Positions 15,283-24,024 of a stretch of 26,094 nucleotides of DNA are shown in pieces. Source of the stretch: an uncultured Collinsella sp. GTDB lineage: Bacteria; Actinomycetota; Coriobacteriia; Coriobacteriales; Coriobacteriaceae. The position numbers were made by a program, and so were the translations under genes. Positions within the stretch are counted from its first letter, which is position 1. Every line of letters begins with the position of its first letter. The stretch lies in contig CABRIB010000018.1 of NCBI GenBank assembly GCA_902470915.1, positions 1-26,094 of the forward strand, in the 5' to 3' direction. Below the pieces are notes generated by a model. That model was not told the origin of the DNA. It saw only the letters and a list, made by a program, of their open reading frames with translations, and did no database searches.

Positions 15283-15337
15283 TAGACATACAGTTTTTCG
15301 ATTCCGTATGTATATATGCGCGCTAATGGGTTATAAA
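15283..15337 (+). promoter_or_regulatory. promoter region of htpG
   Basis: TATAAA at 15332-15337 is the best -10 candidate (-35 poor), and TAGACA at 15283-15288 with TATGTA 18 bases later is an alternative. Either way the transcript would start upstream of the hairpin at 15369. No CIRCE-type TTAGCACTC/GAGTGCTAA repeat is present, so HrcA control is not supported. Confidence 0.35.
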
Positions 15338-15368
15338 ATCTAAGTCTGAACATAGCAGGTCTGCGATT

Positions 15369-15393
15369 CGGCTCGGGCGACCGGGCCGTTTTT
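15369..15393 (+). terminator. terminator-like hairpin in the htpG leader
   Basis: CGGCTCGG pairs with CCGGGCCG (8 bp, one T-G pair) around a GCGA tetraloop and is followed directly by TTTTT. It lies 30 bases before the htpG ATG and downstream of the only visible promoter candidates. It is either the terminator of the acetyltransferase transcript or a conditional terminator in the htpG leader. Confidence 0.6.
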
Positions 15394-15423
15394 GCGGACG
15401 GGGGTAGCGCGAAAGGACTGCAC

Positions 15424-17448
15424 ATGCGTCAATTTAAGACCGAGAGCAAAAAACTGCTCGACCTCATGATCAACTCCATCTACACCAATAAGGAAATCTT
15501 CCTGCGCGAGCTTATCTCTAACGCGAGCGACGCCGTCGACAAGCTCAACTTTAAGAGCCTGCAGGATCCGAGCGTCAAGATCGACCAGGGCGACCTGGCT
15601 ATTCGCGTTTCCTTTGATAAAGACGCCCGCACCATTACCATCTCGGATAACGGCATTGGCATGACCGCCGAGGAGCTCGAGCGCAATCTGGGCACCATCG
15701 CCCATTCCGGCTCCGAGGAGTTTAAGACCGAGAACGCCGAGCAGCAGGGTTCGGATGTCGACATCATCGGCCAGTTTGGCGTGGGCTTCTACTCGGCTTT
15801 TATGGTCGCCAGCCATGTGAAGGTCGTCAGCCGCGCCTACGGCGAGGATGTCGCCCATGTGTGGGAGTCTGATGGTCTTGAGGGTTACACCATCGAAGAC
15901 GGCGAGCGCGCCGAGCACGGCACCGATGTCATCTTGACGCTGCGCGAGAACGAGAAGCTCGATGCCGACGGCGAGGCCGAGACCTACGATCGCTTCCTGA
16001 CCGAGTGGGGCCTCAAGAGCCTGATTCAGCAGTACAGCAACTATGTGCGCTACCCGATCCAGATGATGGTGTCCAAGAGCCGCCAGAAGCCCAAGCCCGA
16101 GGATGCTGGCGATGACTACACGCCCGAGTACGAGGACTACCAGGAGCTCGAGACCGTCAACTCCATGACGCCGATCTGGAAAAAGCGCAGCTCCGATGTC
16201 GAGCAGAAGGACTACGACGAGTTCTACAAGTCCACGTTCCACGACTTTGACGATCCTGCGCGCACCATCAGCTTCCATGCCGAGGGCACGCTCGAGTATG
16301 ACGCCCTGCTGTTTGTGCCGGGCCGCGCGCCGTTCGATCTGTACAGCAAGGATTACGAGAAGGGTCTGGCGCTCTACAGCTCCAACGTCCTGATCATGGA
16401 GAAGTGCGACGACCTGCTGCCCGACTACTACAACTTTGTCCGCGGCGTCGTGGATTCTGCCGACGTGTCGCTCAACATCTCGCGCGAGACGCTGCAGCAG
16501 AACCGTCAGCTCAAGGCCATCGCCAAGCGTGTGGAAAAGAAGATTACCGCCGACCTTGAGGATATGCGTGACAACGACCGCGAGGCCTACGAGAAGTTCT
16601 TTGAGAACTTTGGCCGCGGTCTTAAGTACGGCATCTACTCGAGCTATGGCATGAAGGCCGATGAGCTCGCCGATCTGTTGCTGTTCTGGTCTGCCAAGGA
16701 ACAGAAGATGATTACCCTGGCCGAGTATGCCAAGGGCATGCCCGAGGATCAGAAGGCCATCTACTACGCCGCCGGCGACTCGCGTGAGCGCTTGGCCAAG
16801 ATGCCCGTGGTAAAGGGCGTGCTCGACCGCGGCTATGACGTGCTGCTGCTGACGCAGGACGTGGATGAGTTCACCTTCCAGGCTATGCGTGAGTACGTTG
16901 CCGCCGATATGCCCAAGATCTACGAGGACGATGCCGCCCGCGAGGCTGCCGAAAAGGCCGTGGCCGATGGTGCCGAGCCCGAGGTTGAGGATCGTCACCT
17001 GGAGCTCAAGAACGTCGCAACCGGTGATCTTGACCTGGCGACCGAGGACGAGAAAAAGGAGGCCGAGGACGCCACCAAGGAGAACGAGGACCTCTTTAAC
17101 GCCATGAAGGAGGCACTCGGCGACAAGGTCGAGAAGGTTGCCGTCTCTGCGCGCCTGACCGATGCTCCCGCGTGCATCACCACCGAGGGCCCGCTTTCGC
17201 TCGAGATGGAGAAGGTGCTCCAGAAGGGTCCCGAGGGCGCGCCCGACGGTATGCCCAAGAGCCAGCGCGTGCTCGAGCTCAACGCCAAGCACCCGGTCTT
17301 TTCCAAGCTCGTCGCCGCTCAGAAGGCGGGCGACGCCGACAAGATCAAGCAGTACTCCGGTTTGCTCTATGACCAGGCCCTGCTGGTCGAGGGCATTCTG
17401 CCCGAGGACCCCGTTGCCTTCGCAGCAGCTGTTTGCAACTTGATGTAG
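15424..17448 (+). CDS. htpG: Hsp90-family chaperone HtpG
   Basis: This encodes 674 residues, ATP-dependent cytosolic chaperone that assists late folding of client proteins as a homodimer. The N-terminal GHKL ATPase is intact: FLRELISNASDA (27-38, with Asn33), DNGIGM (75-80), the lid, and GQFGVGFYSAFMV (116-128). The middle domain carries SLNISRETLQQNRQLKAI, and the C-terminal dimerisation domain ends in LYDQALLVEGILPEDP. It is about 50 residues longer than the E. coli protein (624); much of the excess seems to lie in an acidic, Glu/Lys-rich segment at about 495-560, before the C-terminal domain. AAAGGA lies upstream of the ATG. It is a single-gene unit between two hairpins. High use of preferred codons suggests strong expression. 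Confidence 0.97.
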   Translation: MRQFKTESKKLLDLMINSIYTNKEIFLRELISNASDAVDKLNFKSLQDPSVKIDQGDLAIRVSFDKDARTITISDNGIGMTAEELERNLGTIAHSGSEEFKTENAEQQGSDVDIIGQFGVGFYSAFMVASHVKVVSRAYGEDVAHVWESDGLEGYTIEDGERAEHGTDVILTLRENEKLDADGEAETYDRFLTEWGLKSLIQQYSNYVRYPIQMMVSKSRQKPKPEDAGDDYTPEYEDYQELETVNSMTPIWKKRSSDVEQKDYDEFYKSTFHDFDDPARTISFHAEGTLEYDALLFVPGRAPFDLYSKDYEKGLALYSSNVLIMEKCDDLLPDYYNFVRGVVDSADVSLNISRETLQQNRQLKAIAKRVEKKITADLEDMRDNDREAYEKFFENFGRGLKYGIYSSYGMKADELADLLLFWSAKEQKMITLAEYAKGMPEDQKAIYYAAGDSRERLAKMPVVKGVLDRGYDVLLLTQDVDEFTFQAMREYVAADMPKIYEDDAAREAAEKAVADGAEPEVEDRHLELKNVATGDLDLATEDEKKEAEDATKENEDLFNAMKEALGDKVEKVAVSARLTDAPACITTEGPLSLEMEKVLQKGPEGAPDGMPKSQRVLELNAKHPVFSKLVAAQKAGDADKIKQYSGLLYDQALLVEGILPEDPVAFAAAVCNLM

Positions 17449-17478
17449 TTCGGGGATACGGCACCGTAACTAGATTAG

Positions 17479-17548
17479 AACGAGAGTGGATAATCTCCCA
17501 CTTTTGGCTCGAATGCGGGCTTGAAGTGGGAGATTTTCCACTCTCGTT
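17479..17548. repeat. 25-bp inverted repeat (palindrome B), possible htpG terminator
   Basis: The arms 17479-17503 and 17524-17548 are complementary over 25 bases with one T-T mismatch, around a 20-base loop. The right arm is followed by TCCTTTTG. It starts 30 bases after the htpG stop, so it could end that transcript, but the stem is far longer than needed and nearly symmetric. It reads like an intergenic repeat unit. Confidence 0.8.
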
Positions 17549-17556
17549 TCCTTTTG

Positions 17557-17645
17557 ATTGATCCCTTGGGGACGGAGGAAAACGGATCAGCGAGGGGGTC
17601 GGTCTGATCCGGTGATCCGTTTTCCTCCGTCCCCAAGGGATCAAT
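17557..17645. repeat. perfect 33-bp inverted repeat (palindrome C)
   Basis: The arms 17557-17589 and 17613-17645 are exact reverse complements over 33 bases, around a 23-base loop. The left arm includes CCCTTGGGGACGGAGGAAAA. It begins eight bases after palindrome B, and together they fill most of the 370-base gap between htpG and the first YhgE-like gene. No open frame of note lies in the gap. Such exact long arms imply recent spread or ongoing correction. Confidence 0.9.
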
Positions 17646-17689
17646 TATTTGTCGGGGTTGTGGTTTTGTGACCTGCTGAAATTAAAGAT

Positions 17690-17728
17690 ACTGTACAACT
17701 GTACGTTAATTCGTCTTCGTAGTATATT
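17690..17728 (+). promoter_or_regulatory. promoter and operator candidate of the YhgE pair
   Basis: TATATT at 17723-17728 is a plausible -10. Two tandem copies of ACTGTAC(A/G) at 17690-17697 and 17698-17705 occupy the -35 region, and the stretch GTAC-AACT-GTAC inside them is an inverted repeat. No TTGACA-like hexamer is present, so a regulator binding this site is likely. Confidence 0.45.
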
Positions 17729-17820
17729 GCTACCCGCAAAACTCAATACCATTGTGCACTGAGACGCTAAAGCGCCTACGTACAATGGTTGTCGATAGTA
17801 CGATTCGATTTAACGACAGG

Positions 17821-20601
17821 ATGGATGGTCCAAGCGTGAGTCTCGGCAGCAAACTATCCAACGCAAAGGTATCCTTTGCGATCTTTAAGCGTGACATCAA
17901 GCGATTGCTCGTGAATCCCGTCGCCTTGGTGGTTACCCTTGGCGTGTGCGTTATTCCCTCGCTGTATGCCTGGTACAACATCGTGGCAAACTGGGATCCG
18001 TACGGAAACACTCAGGGTATCAAGATTGCCATCGCCAACAACGATCAGGGCACTCAGAACGACCTGGTGGGCGAGCTCAATGCGGGCGACAAGGTTGTCG
18101 ATCAGCTCAAGGAAAACGATCAGCTGGGCTGGACGTTCGTCGACTCGACGGCCGATGCCAAGGAGGGCGTCGAGAGCGGCGAGTACTATGCCGCTATCGT
18201 GATTCCCAAGAACTTCTCGGATAACCTGGTTTCGATGCTCGACGGCAACTACCATCAGCCCAAGCTCACGTACTACGTCAATGAGAAGAAGAGCGCCATT
18301 GCGCCCAAGGTTACCGATACCGGTGCAAACACCATCGAGGAGCAGATCAACTCGGAATTTGTCTCTACGGTAGGCAAGACTGTTGCCGGTATCGCCAAGG
18401 ATGCCGGTGTCGATTTAAAGGACAAGGCAACCCAGACTCAGGACTCGCTGGCAAGTTCGGTGTCCGAGGCGTCCGACACCTTGGGCGAGGTGCGCGATTC
18501 GATTGGCGATATGAATGCCGCCATCGATAAGACGAGTGGCGCTATCGCCTCGGCTGATGCGGCACTTGCCGGCTTGCAAGGCCAGGCACCGTCGCTGACG
18601 CAGGCGATCTCCCAGGGCAACGACCTGCTGAGCGAAGCTCGCACCACGGCGGGCAACTCCATCACCTCGCTCTCCAAGGCGCTCTCGGAAGGCAGCCTTG
18701 CGCTCACCAAGACGTCGGCCTCTGCGAACGCTGCCATCGGCAAGCTGACGGGCGCGGTCACATCTACGACCACCCGTATCGACAACTCGCTCGAGTCTCT
18801 TCAAGCGACGATCGACCACAATAAGGCCGTTATCGGGCACTTGGAGATTCTCGCCAATGACACGTCGACAGGTTCCGAGGAAATTGACGCGCGCATTGTA
18901 TCGACCATCGATTTGCTTCGAGAGCAGAATGAAAAGCTTCAGAGCATCAAGGACGGTCTGTCCGCGCAGTCGAGCGCCATGGCGAATGACGCAGCGGCTG
19001 TTTCGGGTGCCAGTGACGCTATCAATAACGCAATTCATACCGGTGCGACCAACCTTGGCCAAGCCCAGACGGACTTGGGCCAAAACGCGCTGCCGAAGGC
19101 CTCGAGCGCGCTCGACTCTTTTGCTGCCGTTTCGGGCGACCTGACCGGTATCGTCTCGGGTATGACACCTACACTTGCAAATGCGCGCGGCACGTTGGCG
19201 CAGCTTAGCGCTACGCTCGGCCAGGCCAAGACCACGCTGTCCCAGACCGATTCCTCGCTTGCCAAGGTCCAGGACAAGCTTGCAACCGCCGCCAATGACA
19301 TCGCGGCACTGCAGACCTCCGAGTCCATGGGCGAGCTGGCCGATCTGATGGGCGTCGATGTCAATGACGTGGCAGATTTCATGGCGTCTCCGGTTGAGTT
19401 GACGTCCAAGTCAATCTATCCGGTCAAGAGCTTTGGCTCGGGCATCGCTCCCTTCTACACCAATCTGGCGCTTTGGGTGGGCGGCTATGTGCTCATCGCC
19501 ATTTACAAGCTCGAGGTCGACCGTGAAGGTGTTGGCAGCTTTACGGCGCGCCAAGGCTACTTTGGCCGCTGGTTGCTCATGGTGATCCTGGGCGCGTTGC
19601 AGGCCATCATCGTTACGGTAGGCGATCTGGTGATTGGCGTGCAGTGCGTCAGCCCGCTGCTGTTCGTGCTGGGCGGCATCGCCATTTCGTTCACCTACGT
19701 CAATATCATCTATGCGCTGTCCACCACGTTTAAGCATATCGGCAAGGCTATCGGCGTCATTCTCGTCATCGTGCAGATCCCGGGTTCGTCGGGCATGTAC
19801 CCCATCGAGATGATGCCCGGCTTCTTCCAGTGGCTGCACCCGCTGCTGCCCTTTACCTACGGCATCAATCTGCTGCGCGAGACGGTCGGCGGCATGTATT
19901 CGTTCAACTACCTGTTTAACCTGTGCATTCTGGGCGTGTTCTTGATCGTGGCGCTCTTTATCGGCCTGCAGCTGCGTCCGCTGCTGCTCAACCTTAACCT
20001 GCTCTTTGATAAACAGCTCTCCACGACCGGTATGATGATTTGCGAGTCCAACGACCTGCCGCGCCAGCGCTACTCGCTGCGCACGGCCATGCGCGTCATG
20101 CTCGATTCCGATTCGTACCGTCGCGAACTGCTCGATCATGCGGTCGCCTTTGAACATCGCTACCCGTACTACATCAAGGGCGGTTTTGCCGCCGTGGTGG
20201 GCGTTCAGGTCCTGCTCTTTGTCCTGTCGACGGTTCTCGATATCGACAATAACGGCAAGATCATCCTGCTTGTCATTTGGATCATCTCGGTTATTGCCAT
20301 CTGCGGCTGGCTTATCAATATCGAATATATCCGAGCGAGCCTCAATACCCAGATGCGCATCTCGGCGCTTTCGGATGAGGACCTGCGTCGCGAGATGCGC
20401 GAACACACGGCCGCCATTCCTGCCGCCCGCCACATGTTTGGCCTCAACGCCAGCGAGCGTGGTGCCAAGGGCGGCGATCAGTCCACGGGCCGCTTGCCGC
20501 ATATCGGCTCGCACCATAAATCTCAGGGCAGCGACAGCACAGCCACAAATGATGGAGATACCACCGCGCTTGGCAAGCACTCCAAAGGAGGTGAGGCATA
20601 A
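17821..20601 (+). CDS. YhgE/Pip-family membrane protein, long form
   Basis: This encodes about 926 residues. The start is uncertain: ATG 17821 is used here; ATG 17785 and GTG 17836 (with GGATGG seven bases upstream) are alternatives. A first membrane helix (about 31-53) is followed by the family motif WDPYGNT (58-64) and a large external region to about residue 530, rich in Ala/Ser/Asp heptad-like helices. Then come YPVKSFGSGIAPFYT and five membrane helices of ABC-2-permease type, including GMYPIEMMPGF. A unique C-terminal extension holds two more membrane helices (about 784-838) and a polar Gly/Ser/His-rich tail. The family includes the phage-receptor protein Pip and EsaA of type VII secretion; no ESX genes are here. 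It is translationally coupled to the next gene (stop and start codons abut). Confidence 0.88.
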   Translation: MDGPSVSLGSKLSNAKVSFAIFKRDIKRLLVNPVALVVTLGVCVIPSLYAWYNIVANWDPYGNTQGIKIAIANNDQGTQNDLVGELNAGDKVVDQLKENDQLGWTFVDSTADAKEGVESGEYYAAIVIPKNFSDNLVSMLDGNYHQPKLTYYVNEKKSAIAPKVTDTGANTIEEQINSEFVSTVGKTVAGIAKDAGVDLKDKATQTQDSLASSVSEASDTLGEVRDSIGDMNAAIDKTSGAIASADAALAGLQGQAPSLTQAISQGNDLLSEARTTAGNSITSLSKALSEGSLALTKTSASANAAIGKLTGAVTSTTTRIDNSLESLQATIDHNKAVIGHLEILANDTSTGSEEIDARIVSTIDLLREQNEKLQSIKDGLSAQSSAMANDAAAVSGASDAINNAIHTGATNLGQAQTDLGQNALPKASSALDSFAAVSGDLTGIVSGMTPTLANARGTLAQLSATLGQAKTTLSQTDSSLAKVQDKLATAANDIAALQTSESMGELADLMGVDVNDVADFMASPVELTSKSIYPVKSFGSGIAPFYTNLALWVGGYVLIAIYKLEVDREGVGSFTARQGYFGRWLLMVILGALQAIIVTVGDLVIGVQCVSPLLFVLGGIAISFTYVNIIYALSTTFKHIGKAIGVILVIVQIPGSSGMYPIEMMPGFFQWLHPLLPFTYGINLLRETVGGMYSFNYLFNLCILGVFLIVALFIGLQLRPLLLNLNLLFDKQLSTTGMMICESNDLPRQRYSLRTAMRVMLDSDSYRRELLDHAVAFEHRYPYYIKGGFAAVVGVQVLLFVLSTVLDIDNNGKIILLVIWIISVIAICGWLINIEYIRASLNTQMRISALSDEDLRREMREHTAAIPAARHMFGLNASERGAKGGDQSTGRLPHIGSHHKSQGSDSTATNDGDTTALGKHSKGGEA

Positions 20602-22791
20602 ATGAAGAACATCCTGCATCTGTTTAAGCGCGATGTCCAAAACGTGTCTCGCTCCGTGATCGGCTTGGTTGTCGTGATGGGCCTCATTATCGTACCGTGT
20701 CTGTACGCGTGGTTTAACATCGCCGGCAGCTGGGATCCGTACGGCAACACCGGCAATCTTAAGATCGCCGTGGTCAACACCGATGAGGGTTACGAGAGCG
20801 ATTTGATCCCCGTCGAGGTTAACGTGGGCGAAAACGTGACCGCCACCCTACGCGGCAACGAGAGCTTCGATTGGGTTGTGCTCAACAATCGCGAAAAGGC
20901 TATCGAGGGCGTTAAGTCGGGCGCGTACTATGCTGCCGTCGTTATCCCCAAAACGTTTAGCGCTGACATGATGACGCTTTTCTCGACCGACGTGAAGCAT
21001 GCCGATATCGAGTTCTACGAGAATCAGAAGGCCAACGCCATTGCGCAGATCGTGACCGAGAAGGGTTCGAGCGCCGTCCAGAGCCAGGTTAACAAAACTT
21101 TTACCGAGACCATTACGACGATCGGTCTTAAGACGGTGTCCAGCCTGCTCGATTACATGAGCACCGACCAGGTGGGTAACTTTATCGCCAACCTGTCCTC
21201 GACGCTCGGCGATTCGATTGAGGACCTGCGAGACGTTCGGGCAAATGCTTCGTCGCTGGCGGGCATTTTGAGCTCCACGTCCGATTCGCTGACGTCGGCG
21301 AGCGGCATGCTCAAGCAGACGGGCACGGTCGATGAGTCAACGAAGCAGCTTATGGAGCATGTCAAAAGCGGTATTAGCGATTCCAAGGAAGCGCTGAAGG
21401 ACGCCAACGACGCCATCAATGCCGCGATTGACGGAAGCGCGGGCTCGTTTGACAACGTGTCCGCCGAGCTTGCGAAGGCATTTGATGCCGCGAATCAACA
21501 TGTCTACCTTACAGTGTCCCAGCTCAACGATGCCGCGGCGGCTCTTAATGCGCGCGCCAAGGATATCGATGCGATGGCCGATCAGCTCCGCAGCCTTGCC
21601 GACCAGGTGAGCGATGAGAATTTGAAGGACGGCCTCAAGTCCGCCGCGACGTCGCTGGGCAGAATCGCCGTTGAGTACCGCAGCAATGCCAAGGATCTGG
21701 CGGCCACCGCGAAGTCTCTCTCCGATAGCATGGCCGAGGTCAACAACTCGCGTGCCGAGGTCGATCAGGCCATCGCCGATGCCAAGGCCGGCATCGCGGG
21801 CGCCAAATCCGATTACGATTCCACGTTCTCGGTTAAGGCCAAGGAGCTCAAGAAGACCGTCTCGGGCATCCTAGACTCGCTCGATGGTATCTCGGGCAAT
21901 CTGGATAGCGCCGTAGACGGCCTGACCGACGCATCCGGTTCGCTGGCAAAGGGCCTCTCCAAGGCTGCAAAGCTGGTCAACAAGGCTTCCGATCAGTTGG
22001 GCGAAGCGTCGGACAAGATCAGCGCGTTTAAGGACGAGCTCGACGGTGCCTTGATGTCAGATGACCTCGCTACGATCAAGACGATGATCGGCAATGATCC
22101 CGAGGGTCTGGCCGTGTCGCTTTCCGGCCCCGTCGCGCTCGATCGCAAGCCGGTCTATCCGATTCGTAACTACGGTTCGGCCATGGCACCGTTCTACACG
22201 ATTCTGTCGCTATGGGTCGGCTCGATCGTGCTGGCGGCCATGATGAAGGTCTCGGTTGACGATGAGCTTATCAACGAGCTCATCCCCGTGCGCCTGCACG
22301 AGATCTACCTGGGCCGCTACCTGTTCTTTGGCGGTCTGGCCCTGCTGCAGGCGACACTCGTGTGCGCGGGCGACATCCTGTTCTTTGGCATCCAATGCGA
22401 CAACCCGCTGCAGTTTGTGCTGGCGGGCTGGGTCGCGAGTCTCGTGTTCTCCAATATCGTCTACACGCTTACGGTTTCGTTTGGCGATATCGGCAAGGCT
22501 TTGGCCGTTGTGCTGCTGGTCATGCAGGTCGGCGGTTCGGGCGGTACGTTCCCCATCGAGATGACCGGCCCCGTGTTCCAGGCGATCTATCCGTTCCTGC
22601 CGTTCACCCACGGCATCAACGCCATGCATGCCGCCATGGCCGGTGCGTACCACATGGAGTACTGGATTGAGCTAGGCATTCTGGCGAGCTATCTGATTCC
22701 GTCGCTGGCACTGGGCGTCGTCTTCCGCCGCCCGGTCATCAAAGCCAACGACTGGATCATCGAAAAACTGGAGTCAACCAAATTGATTTAG
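20602..22791 (+). CDS. YhgE/Pip-family membrane protein, short form
   Basis: This encodes 729 residues. The ATG follows the previous TAA with no gap and has a perfect ribosome site, AAAGGAGGTGA (20584-20594), inside the upstream gene. Layout as in its neighbour: first helix at about 14-35, motif WDPYGNT near 44, a helical external region rich in Ala/Ser/Asp to about residue 505, YPIRNYGSAMAPFYT, then five or six membrane helices with GGTFPIEMTGPVF. It lacks the neighbour's two extra C-terminal helices. The pair is a diverged tandem duplication and most likely acts as a heteromer, by analogy with paired membrane permeases. Possible roles are envelope export or polymer handling. The substrate cannot be read from the sequence. 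Confidence 0.9.
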   Translation: MKNILHLFKRDVQNVSRSVIGLVVVMGLIIVPCLYAWFNIAGSWDPYGNTGNLKIAVVNTDEGYESDLIPVEVNVGENVTATLRGNESFDWVVLNNREKAIEGVKSGAYYAAVVIPKTFSADMMTLFSTDVKHADIEFYENQKANAIAQIVTEKGSSAVQSQVNKTFTETITTIGLKTVSSLLDYMSTDQVGNFIANLSSTLGDSIEDLRDVRANASSLAGILSSTSDSLTSASGMLKQTGTVDESTKQLMEHVKSGISDSKEALKDANDAINAAIDGSAGSFDNVSAELAKAFDAANQHVYLTVSQLNDAAAALNARAKDIDAMADQLRSLADQVSDENLKDGLKSAATSLGRIAVEYRSNAKDLAATAKSLSDSMAEVNNSRAEVDQAIADAKAGIAGAKSDYDSTFSVKAKELKKTVSGILDSLDGISGNLDSAVDGLTDASGSLAKGLSKAAKLVNKASDQLGEASDKISAFKDELDGALMSDDLATIKTMIGNDPEGLAVSLSGPVALDRKPVYPIRNYGSAMAPFYTILSLWVGSIVLAAMMKVSVDDELINELIPVRLHEIYLGRYLFFGGLALLQATLVCAGDILFFGIQCDNPLQFVLAGWVASLVFSNIVYTLTVSFGDIGKALAVVLLVMQVGGSGGTFPIEMTGPVFQAIYPFLPFTHGINAMHAAMAGAYHMEYWIELGILASYLIPSLALGVVFRRPVIKANDWIIEKLESTKLI

Positions 22792-22854
22792 TTCAGCAAC
22801 GTAAACGCCGTCGGAACATCGAGATCTTCCAACCCGATGCTTTAGCGTAGTGAA

Positions 22855-22884
22855 TTGCACGGGCTGCTTGGTTGTTGCTACAGT
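22855..22884 (+). promoter_or_regulatory. promoter candidate before the EamA gene
   Basis: TTGCAC at 22855-22860 and TACAGT at 22879-22884 are 18 bases apart, one of the better sigma70-type matches in the window. Transcription would start near 22891, inside the left arm of the hairpin that follows. Confidence 0.5.
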
Positions 22885-22885
22885 A

Positions 22886-22925
22886 GCGGGGCGTGCCGGG
22901 GGTCCGGTGCGCCCTGCTTTTATTT
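22886..22925 (+). terminator. strong intrinsic terminator downstream of the YhgE pair
   Basis: A 14-bp stem (22886-22899 with 22904-22917, three wobble pairs, no mismatch) with a GGGT loop runs into TTTTATTT. It ends the YhgE transcript 94 bases after the stop. It also lies immediately after the EamA promoter candidate, so it could cut that transcript too. The 22792-22854 stretch holds nothing else that I can identify. Confidence 0.8.
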
Positions 22926-22992
22926 GACCATGAGGCGGCACGCAGCCATGCGCGTGCGGACACCACGCCCAGATTGAGCGCGAGGATGCCCT

Positions 22993-23976
22993 ATGGCCCA
23001 GCATGCCACTGACAATATCGAAATGATGCCCGATAGCCCTGTTGCTCGCGAGGACCTGGGCGCGGGCGGCACCTCCCGCGGCGCCGGCGCTCGCTCGCCG
23101 CTGTTCTGGAAAGTCCTGCTGCTTTCGGTGGCAGTCGTCTGGGGCTACTCCTTTACGACCATGAAGGACGCGCTCGACACCATTCCGGTGTTCGAACTGC
23201 TCTACGTGCGCTTTCTGCCTGCGGCGTTGGTCATGTTTTTCATCTTCCACAAGCGCATCATCGCGCACCTCAACGCCCGCAACCTTATCGTCGGACTTGG
23301 CATGGGCGCACTTATGTGGGCCGCCTACGCCCTGCAGACAGTCGGTCTGGCGCACACCACGGCGGGCAAGAATGCTTTTTTGACGGGCACGTATTGCATC
23401 GTTGTGCCGTTCGCGAGCTATTTTCTGAGCGGCGAAAAACTCACCCGCTATAACCTGGGCGCGGCGCTGCTGTGCTTGGCGGGCATTGGCTTGGTGGCGC
23501 TCGATAGCGTTGAATTCAACATCGGTGATGTCATTACGCTGGCGGGTGCGGTCTTTTTCGCCATCCAGATGGCGGTGACTGCCAAGTACGGTCGCAAAAT
23601 GGACATCAACGTCATCACGTTTTGGATGTTTGTGGGCAACGGCGTGCTGAGCCTGGCAACGTCGCTGCTATTCGAGACCCAAGCGCCTCTGTCCGTGTGG
23701 ACGCCGAGCTTTATCAGCGCGATGGCGTTTCTCTCGGTTGGTTGCACATGCGCGGCTCTGCTCATCCAAAACGTCGGCTTGGCGCATGTCTCGGCCTCGA
23801 CGGGCTCACTGCTCCTTTCGATGGAGTCGCCTTCGGGCGTGCTGTTCTCGGTGCTGCTGATGGGGGAGGCGCTCACCTCGCGCCTGCTCGCCGGCTTCGC
23901 GCTCATCTTTCTTTCGATTATCTTGAGCGAGACGCATTTCGATTTCTTGCGCCGAAAATCACACCCGCAATTGTAA
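22993..23976 (+). CDS. DMT-superfamily transporter (EamA domains)
   Basis: This encodes 327 residues from an ATG with GAGG seven bases upstream. After a polar 35-residue N-terminus there are about ten hydrophobic helices in two homologous halves. The first half has WGYSFTTMKDAL followed by YVRFLPAAL, and the pattern closing each half, GLAHTTAGKNAFLTGTYCIVVP and GLAHVSASTGSLLLSMESP, with a following glutamate (SGEKLT, MGEALT), is typical of EamA proteins. This family exports or imports small metabolites such as amino acids, nucleosides or drugs; the substrate is not predictable here. It is a single-gene unit between two terminators. Confidence 0.92.
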   Translation: MAQHATDNIEMMPDSPVAREDLGAGGTSRGAGARSPLFWKVLLLSVAVVWGYSFTTMKDALDTIPVFELLYVRFLPAALVMFFIFHKRIIAHLNARNLIVGLGMGALMWAAYALQTVGLAHTTAGKNAFLTGTYCIVVPFASYFLSGEKLTRYNLGAALLCLAGIGLVALDSVEFNIGDVITLAGAVFFAIQMAVTAKYGRKMDINVITFWMFVGNGVLSLATSLLFETQAPLSVWTPSFISAMAFLSVGCTCAALLIQNVGLAHVSASTGSLLLSMESPSGVLFSVLLMGEALTSRLLAGFALIFLSIILSETHFDFLRRKSHPQL

Positions 23977-23988
23977 ACAACTTGTTGC

Positions 23989-24013
23989 GCCGCCCTCCCA
24001 GGGCGGCATTTTT
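23989..24013 (+). terminator. terminator of the EamA gene
   Basis: GCCGCCCT pairs with AGGGCGGC (8 bp) around CCC, then ATTTTTAT. It lies 12 bases after the stop. Confidence 0.9.
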
Positions 24014-24024
24014 ATGTCATGCCC

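Noticed and set aside
15340..17292. 650-residue minus-strand frame
   Set aside because: It lies opposite htpG, whose motifs are complete. Long antisense frames are expected in GC-rich genes with strong third-position bias.
17821..22791. Type VII secretion locus or phage-derived genes
   Set aside because: The family name 'phage infection protein' and the similarity to EsaA do not suffice; no EssC, WXG100 or phage structural gene is adjacent.
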